Source: Planctomycetales bacterium (GTDB lineage: Bacteria; Planctomycetota; Phycisphaerae; SM23-33). Taken from it: 25,774 nucleotides of DNA. The notes under the pieces were generated by a model that saw only the letters and a list, made by a program, of their open reading frames with translations, did not search any database and was not told where the DNA came from. How positions within the stretch are numbered: the stretch's first letter is position 1; every line of letters starts with the position of its first letter. Shown one piece after another: positions 21,899 through 25,774 of this stretch. Location: NCBI GenBank assembly GCA_030642005.1, contig DAOWOP010000014.1, positions 1 through 25,774 on the forward strand. The letters run 5' to 3'. The translations under genes were made by a program, and so were the position numbers.

Positions 21899-22614
21899 TC
21901 GTTATTTTTCCGTGCTGTGGAACGATCCTTCTGCTGAGTCCGCTTTTGCAGTTCGCCCAGCAGGTCGTCCAGGTTATTTGCCTTACGCCACTCGATGATG
22001 TGCCTGGGCATATACGCGGTGGAGCTCCAGAGCGAATTGGGATGCTCGGCCAAAAGTTTCCCGTATGCCTTGACGGCTGCCGACGGGGATGCCTTTCGAT
22101 AGCAGTTCGCCGCCTGGAACAGCAGCCAGGCTCTTTCTTCGGCCTCCGTCTCATTCTCCATGGCCATTTCATAGAAAAAGGCCGCCGATTCCAGATACCC
22201 GCTGAGAAACAGCGTATCGGCCAGGGCGGCTGGGTCCGTTATGCTGTCGGGGGACAATTGCTTCAATTTTGTCAGTATTTCCGGCCCGATCCGCCCCGGC
22301 TGGGTGGTTGCGGTGGGCTGGGACGTTGGGCGCGAAGATGATCCGCTCGAAGAATCTTCAGCCTTGGCCGACTGGCTGGACTTTGCCTGGAAACGGACCG
22401 ACTTGAGTCGTCGCAGCGCCTCGGCCAGCCCGGCCGAATCTTCTTTGCCGGTGGGAGGTTGAATATGGCAACGCCACAAGTCCCACCTGCTGCCTTCGAC
22501 GGCAGACCGCATCGAGGTAGCGCTTGAGGCGGGATCGGCCTGGGCTGAAAGCATCGCCACACCCGTTAGTATCCCGGCAGTCAGACAGACGGAAAATATA
22601 ATCCGGCGGTTCAT
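21895..22614 (-). CDS. Secreted helical-repeat protein of unknown function
   Basis: A 239-residue protein with an N-terminal signal peptide (about 1-25, ending near SAQA), a Ser/Thr/Gln/Pro linker around residues 80-100 containing TSQPTATTQPG, and a helical second half that looks TPR-like (FLSGYLESAAFFYEMAMENE, then AWLLFQAANCYRKASPSAAVKAYGKLL). The C-terminus is charged. The ATG at 22614 overlaps the TPR gene stop by four bases (ATGA), and the gene itself overlaps the activator's start by ATGA. A longer frame reaching 23031 only shadows the TPR gene. No family recognised; it may act with the TPR/STN protein upstream, since the two are translationally coupled. Confidence 0.75.
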   Translation of the reverse strand: MNRRIIFSVCLTAGILTGVAMLSAQADPASSATSMRSAVEGSRWDLWRCHIQPPTGKEDSAGLAEALRRLKSVRFQAKSSQSAKAEDSSSGSSSRPTSQPTATTQPGRIGPEILTKLKQLSPDSITDPAALADTLFLSGYLESAAFFYEMAMENETEAEERAWLLFQAANCYRKASPSAAVKAYGKLLAEHPNSLWSSTAYMPRHIIEWRKANNLDDLLGELQKRTQQKDRSTARKNNE

Positions 22615-25364
22615 TCTGGTTTTGCTCCCGGCTGGGTGGTCGGCGTCTTCGACAATGTCCGTGCTACGTTTTCGTATTCCCGTTTTGCCAGGTATGCGTC
22701 GGCGAGAAGTTTCTGCGCTCGTTTGCGACACTGTTGCGACGCCGACGAATTCAATACACCTCGTGTAAGCGTTACGGCCTGGTCGGGTTTGCCGGTTTTC
22801 AGGCAGATTTCCGCCAGCCTGCAAGCGGCTTTGTGGGCCGAAGCGCCCGGCGGGAGGACCTCCAGCGTATCGGTCAGCGTGTCGTACGCTTCGGAAAACT
22901 GTTCCGCGTCGTAGTAGCACTGCGCCAATTCCACGCCGAGTTGGGCCCGAAGCCGTGAATCCCTGACCGAAGTGATGTTTCCACGGAGGAAACTGGCTGC
23001 TTTTTCCGACAGACCCATAGCCCTGTAGCACTGGGCGGTGAGGGACAATATCCGGCGGTTCTGACGCTGGCCTCGGACATCCTTGTCGATCTTGCGCAGC
23101 GTTACGATTGCCTTGGTGAAATCTCCAGAATCCCGGTACGCATGGGCAAGTTCAATTAAGGTTTCCATTCGCTCGGCAGACCCGGGGCGGGCTGACAACG
23201 CCAGATGAAAGGCCCTTACCGCCCGCGAAGCCGCCCCCGCCGCTGCGTAACTCTTGCCCAGCAGCAGGTATGCCTCCGGCAGGTCCTTTTTACCGGCCTT
23301 GGCGGAAAGACCTATATAGCGATTGATCCACTCCACAGCCTCCTTGTAATCGCCTTTCTGATAGAGGCACTTGCCCATTCCGAAACATGCAAACGCCCTG
23401 GACGAAGCTGAGAGGTCCAGAAAGTAGAGTTTTTTGAATATCCGGAGTGCTTTGTCGGGCAGTCCTGATTTCATGGTCGCCTCGCCGAGGGCGGCGTAGG
23501 CGTCGCCTGATTCCTTGCAATCGGGGTAGCTGTCCAGCAGGCTTGTCAGGTTGGCCCGAGCGCCGGTGTAGTCACGCAGCCCCATGCGGAGGTTCGCGCT
23601 TCGCAGCAGCGACGGCGGGGCGATCCGCATCTCGTTGAAGCGCCGGGCGATCAGTTGGTATTCATTTATCGCGTCAATTGTATTTCCGGCGTGTTCATAC
23701 AGCACAGCCACAGCGAAATAACCTTCGGCGATCCGCTTATCCTGTGGCATTCGCAGGAACAGACGACGCCATACCGAAATCGACTCGCTCATGAGCAGGT
23801 CTCGTTGCTGATTCATGGATCGGCAGGCGAGGGGATTGTGCACGATGATCGCCTTGCCGGTAAAACGCGCGACCAGACCGGCCGAACCGGCGGCCAGTTC
23901 GCAAAGCCTGTGACTGGTAACACGGCGAAAATGCAGGCTTACAGGCCTGTTACGCACCGGCTTGTCCACGAGAACCCAGTGCAGGTCGATGTGAACCTGG
24001 CTGGCGAAGCAGGACAGAAAGTCCGCAATGGAGGTTTGCAGGCAGGATGCCGTCCAGCGTGTTATCGGGCTTTTGTCGCTCACCCGCTGCACCTTCGGGC
24101 CCAGCATCGCCTGATCGGATTCGCTGACGGCCTCGCCCAGCAACTTTCGCAGGTCCGGCTCGTCAAGCCCGGCGAAGGGGTCCGACCATTGCGTGTCGCT
24201 CCAGGGGATCAGGTGGTCCATGCCGTAAAATGACAGGGTCTTCCTTGTGAGCACCCTGGCGATCAGGAAATCGCAATCCGCCTGGGCCGCAGAGCAATCA
24301 GACAACAGAGCGGCGAAGGATGACGCCGCCTGGCAGGCCTTCATCCTGGCCTGTAGATGCCGTCCCTTTTGTTCTTCGAGCGCCGCCAGTCGATAATCTG
24401 CCGCACCCCGCACCGCCGGGGACTCACTTAACGAGGCATTGACAAGGTATTTTTCGGCCCGAGAGGCCCTTCCCAGGTGCATAAAGCATTGCCCGATACG
24501 GAGTTGGAAGAAATCGTACATCAACTCCCCGCCGGGGGCCTTCTTCGCCAGGTCCGACAGCGGAAAGTACTGGGCCAAAGCGACGGTGTAATCCTTCTTT
24601 GCAAAGGCTGACCGCGCCTTCTGCCAGGAAACATTCTTGACGTCTTCCGGTCGGCCCTGAGTAACTGTGAAAAGGTCATCCGTTTCCTGCTGAGATTCAG
24701 TTGCTTCTTTTACAGGGTCAGACTGATAGCCCAGGGACATCTGCACCCGCCGAAAAGACAGGCGAAATATGGAGGCTGCGAGTATTACGACCGCAAGTGT
24801 GTTGGCAATGAGGAACAGTTGCGCGGTCGTCAAACGCCTGAACAGGCCGGTCTTTTTTGATGTCCCGCCGGCATGATGGGTAACGGTGGCCGGATCAGGC
24901 TCGGCAGGGAGTTGCTTGTCGGTGTCAGGCTCGACAGAATCGACCGATTCGGCCGTGTCGCCGTCGGCTTTAGCGGCCAGTTCCGCCTGTAACTTGGCCT
25001 TTTGGGCGGCGATTGCCTGGGCTAGTGGATTGGAAGAACCTTCCGCTTCCTGTTCAGATGATGCTTCAGCATCTTCGTCGCCGGAGGCTTGAGCGGCCTC
25101 GTCGGCTGGTTCTTCGACTTCTTCGGAGGCGGATTCGGCGCCCTGTTCGTCGTCGGCTTCCGACTCGGGCTTGCCGGAGGCTTGAGCCTCCTCGTCGGTC
25201 GGTTCTTTGACTTCCTCGGAGGCGGATTCGGCGCCCTGTTCGTCGTCGGCTTCCGACTCAGGCTCGTCGGGGGTCCGGGCTTCCTGGTCAGCAGGCTTGT
25301 CAGCCTCCTGATCAACGGGCCTTTCGGCATCCTGCTCAGGATGTTGGTCAGATTCTTCGGCCAT
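22611..25364 (-). CDS. Membrane-anchored TPR protein with STN-like domain and acidic repeat tail
   Basis: A 917-residue protein and the first gene of the operon. Residues 1-160 are strongly acidic and disordered, with two 31-residue tandem copies (PESEADDEQGAESASEEV and neighbouring sequence). One membrane helix at about 182-202 follows basic residues (FRR), so the acidic part should be cytoplasmic and the rest periplasmic. TPR-like helices occupy about 245-345 and 525-910. Between them, about 443-510, the pattern FLSCFASQVHIDLHW, then RPVSLHFRRVTSHRLCEL and VARFTGKAIIVHN resembles the STN domain of secretins and TonB-dependent receptors. It ends with a PTTQPG linker. ATG at 25364 is preferred to the frame's first start at 25571, which lies upstream of the sigma-54-like element and codes for unrelated-looking sequence. 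Function unknown; a periplasmic scaffold at the motor, as TPR proteins PflA/PflB are in Campylobacter, is a hypothesis. Confidence 0.8.
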   Translation of the reverse strand: MAEESDQHPEQDAERPVDQEADKPADQEARTPDEPESEADDEQGAESASEEVKEPTDEEAQASGKPESEADDEQGAESASEEVEEPADEAAQASGDEDAEASSEQEAEGSSNPLAQAIAAQKAKLQAELAAKADGDTAESVDSVEPDTDKQLPAEPDPATVTHHAGGTSKKTGLFRRLTTAQLFLIANTLAVVILAASIFRLSFRRVQMSLGYQSDPVKEATESQQETDDLFTVTQGRPEDVKNVSWQKARSAFAKKDYTVALAQYFPLSDLAKKAPGGELMYDFFQLRIGQCFMHLGRASRAEKYLVNASLSESPAVRGAADYRLAALEEQKGRHLQARMKACQAASSFAALLSDCSAAQADCDFLIARVLTRKTLSFYGMDHLIPWSDTQWSDPFAGLDEPDLRKLLGEAVSESDQAMLGPKVQRVSDKSPITRWTASCLQTSIADFLSCFASQVHIDLHWVLVDKPVRNRPVSLHFRRVTSHRLCELAAGSAGLVARFTGKAIIVHNPLACRSMNQQRDLLMSESISVWRRLFLRMPQDKRIAEGYFAVAVLYEHAGNTIDAINEYQLIARRFNEMRIAPPSLLRSANLRMGLRDYTGARANLTSLLDSYPDCKESGDAYAALGEATMKSGLPDKALRIFKKLYFLDLSASSRAFACFGMGKCLYQKGDYKEAVEWINRYIGLSAKAGKKDLPEAYLLLGKSYAAAGAASRAVRAFHLALSARPGSAERMETLIELAHAYRDSGDFTKAIVTLRKIDKDVRGQRQNRRILSLTAQCYRAMGLSEKAASFLRGNITSVRDSRLRAQLGVELAQCYYDAEQFSEAYDTLTDTLEVLPPGASAHKAACRLAEICLKTGKPDQAVTLTRGVLNSSASQQCRKRAQKLLADAYLAKREYENVARTLSKTPTTQPGAKPE
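25083..25268. repeat. Tandem 93-base coding repeat, two copies
   Basis: Two adjacent units (25083-25175 and 25176-25268) are nearly identical and in frame, giving two 31-residue acidic blocks in the N-terminal tail of the TPR protein. High nucleotide identity between the copies suggests a recent or homogenised duplication. Confidence 0.9.
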
Positions 25365-25452
25365 AGCAATCCGTTGCTTTCCTTTCCGGCTTTTTCTTTC
25401 TGCGTTAAAAGTTGCGCTGCGCAGTAAGCGTAGAACCGGTCGGGAATTATGT

Positions 25453-25468
25453 TGCAAGCCCTGTGCCA
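25453..25468 (-). promoter_or_regulatory. Sigma-54 type -24/-12 promoter of the flagellar operon
   Basis: The minus strand reads TGGCACAGGGCTTGCA (25468..25453): 11 of 12 defined bases of TGGCACG-N4-TTGCA, with exactly ten bases between GG and GC. A start near 25442 would give a leader of about 78 bases before the ATG at 25364. The operon encodes a GAFTGA-bearing sigma-54 activator three genes later. The leader contains the palindrome TGCGCAGCGCA. Confidence 0.75.
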
Positions 25469-25726
25469 AATCCTTTGGTAAGGGCGGGATACATCGAAGA
25501 AGGCTCTCGAAAAGCCCGTAAATAGTGAAGAAACCCCTCTTTCGGTCGAACTGATCAGATTGGGATTTCACTCCGAAGGCGAGCGAGTCGGGCTGGGGGT
25601 GTAAGGATTTTAGTCAACGGGCGTTTGGTTTTCAGACACAGACGTATTAACTCAAACCGACCGTTCTTGAAAACGAAAGCAAGATTACAGGATTCAATAT
25701 TATTATACGCCGAGCGCATAAATGCC

Positions 25727-25772
25727 TAATGCCCAATGACCAATGTCTAATGAATGTCTAATGCCCAATGAC
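25727..25772. repeat. Short direct repeats at the right edge
   Basis: The 14-base word TAATGCCCAATGAC occurs at 25727-25740 and again at 25759-25772 (32-base period), with partial copies (AATGCCTAAT, CAATGTCTAATG) around it. This is simple, intergenic repeat DNA that probably continues beyond the window. Confidence 0.75.
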
Positions 25773-25774
25773 TA

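Larger units (their letters stand above)
25365..25774. other. Gene-free upstream control region
   Basis: No convincing gene is seen on either strand in these 410 bases. An open frame to 25571 exists on the minus strand but crosses the sigma-54-like promoter and is unlikely to be translated. The stretch holds that promoter (25453-25468), the leader of the TPR gene, and a short direct repeat at the right edge. I could not identify an activator binding site by eye. Confidence 0.6.

Noticed and set aside
25365..25571. 69-residue N-terminal extension of the TPR protein
   Set aside because: It would span the sigma-54-like promoter, and the composition differs from the acidic tail that follows; ATG 25364 is a better start.

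Overview
The window is essentially one flagellar gene cluster. About 31 genes all lie on the minus strand and run without a break in direction from an upstream control region at 25365-25774 down to a rho-independent terminator at 261-294. I see no credible gene on the plus strand. The organism is probably a Gram-negative-type bacterium: there are lipoproteins, signal peptides, a sigma-54 activator and PomA/MotB-type stators. Recurring PTTQP/TTQPA linkers in exported segments, divergent FliM and MotB proteins, and a large TPR protein in the cluster suggest Planctomycetota, perhaps Phycisphaerae. That assignment is an inference from style, not from a marker gene.

Layout in transcription order. 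(1) 25365-25774: control region with a strong sigma-54 type -24/-12 element. (2) 22611-20489: an acidic, membrane-anchored TPR/STN-like protein, a small secreted protein, and an NtrC/FlrC-family sigma-54 activator with an intact GAFTGA loop but a degenerate receiver domain. (3) 20492-14269: basal body and export ATPase genes flgB, flgC, fliE, fliF, fliG, fliH, fliI, fliJ. (4) 14272-10810: stator block with a MotE/YlxF-like coiled-coil protein, motA, two adjacent motB genes and fliL. (5) 10813-9390: C-ring genes fliM and fliN. (6) 9227-3482: export gate genes fliO, fliP, fliQ, fliR, flhB, flhA. fliO has its own sigma-54-like element, and a palindromic repeat element sits between fliO and fliP. 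(7) 3448-325: a two-helix membrane peptide, the flagellar sigma factor fliA, two small unknown proteins, two lipoproteins and a FlgM-like protein. (8) After the terminator, a sigma-28-like promoter precedes a start codon at 43 whose reading frame leaves the window.

Together these parts spell out a transcription cascade. A sigma-54 activator sits inside the operon it may activate, the operon delivers FliA and a putative anti-sigma factor, and the next transcription unit carries a FliA-type promoter. Gene junctions are mostly ATGA, TAATG or TGATG overlaps, so the few real gaps (fliF/fliE, fliN/fliO, fliO/fliP) stand out, and each holds palindromic DNA.

The least ordinary parts are the TPR/STN protein at the head, the doubled motB, the short unknown genes flanking fliA, and the lipoprotein pair at the tail. 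I read these, tentatively, as lineage-specific envelope and stator parts of this flagellum. I saw no fliK, flgD, flgE, flhF, flhG, flagellin or chemotaxis gene in the window.
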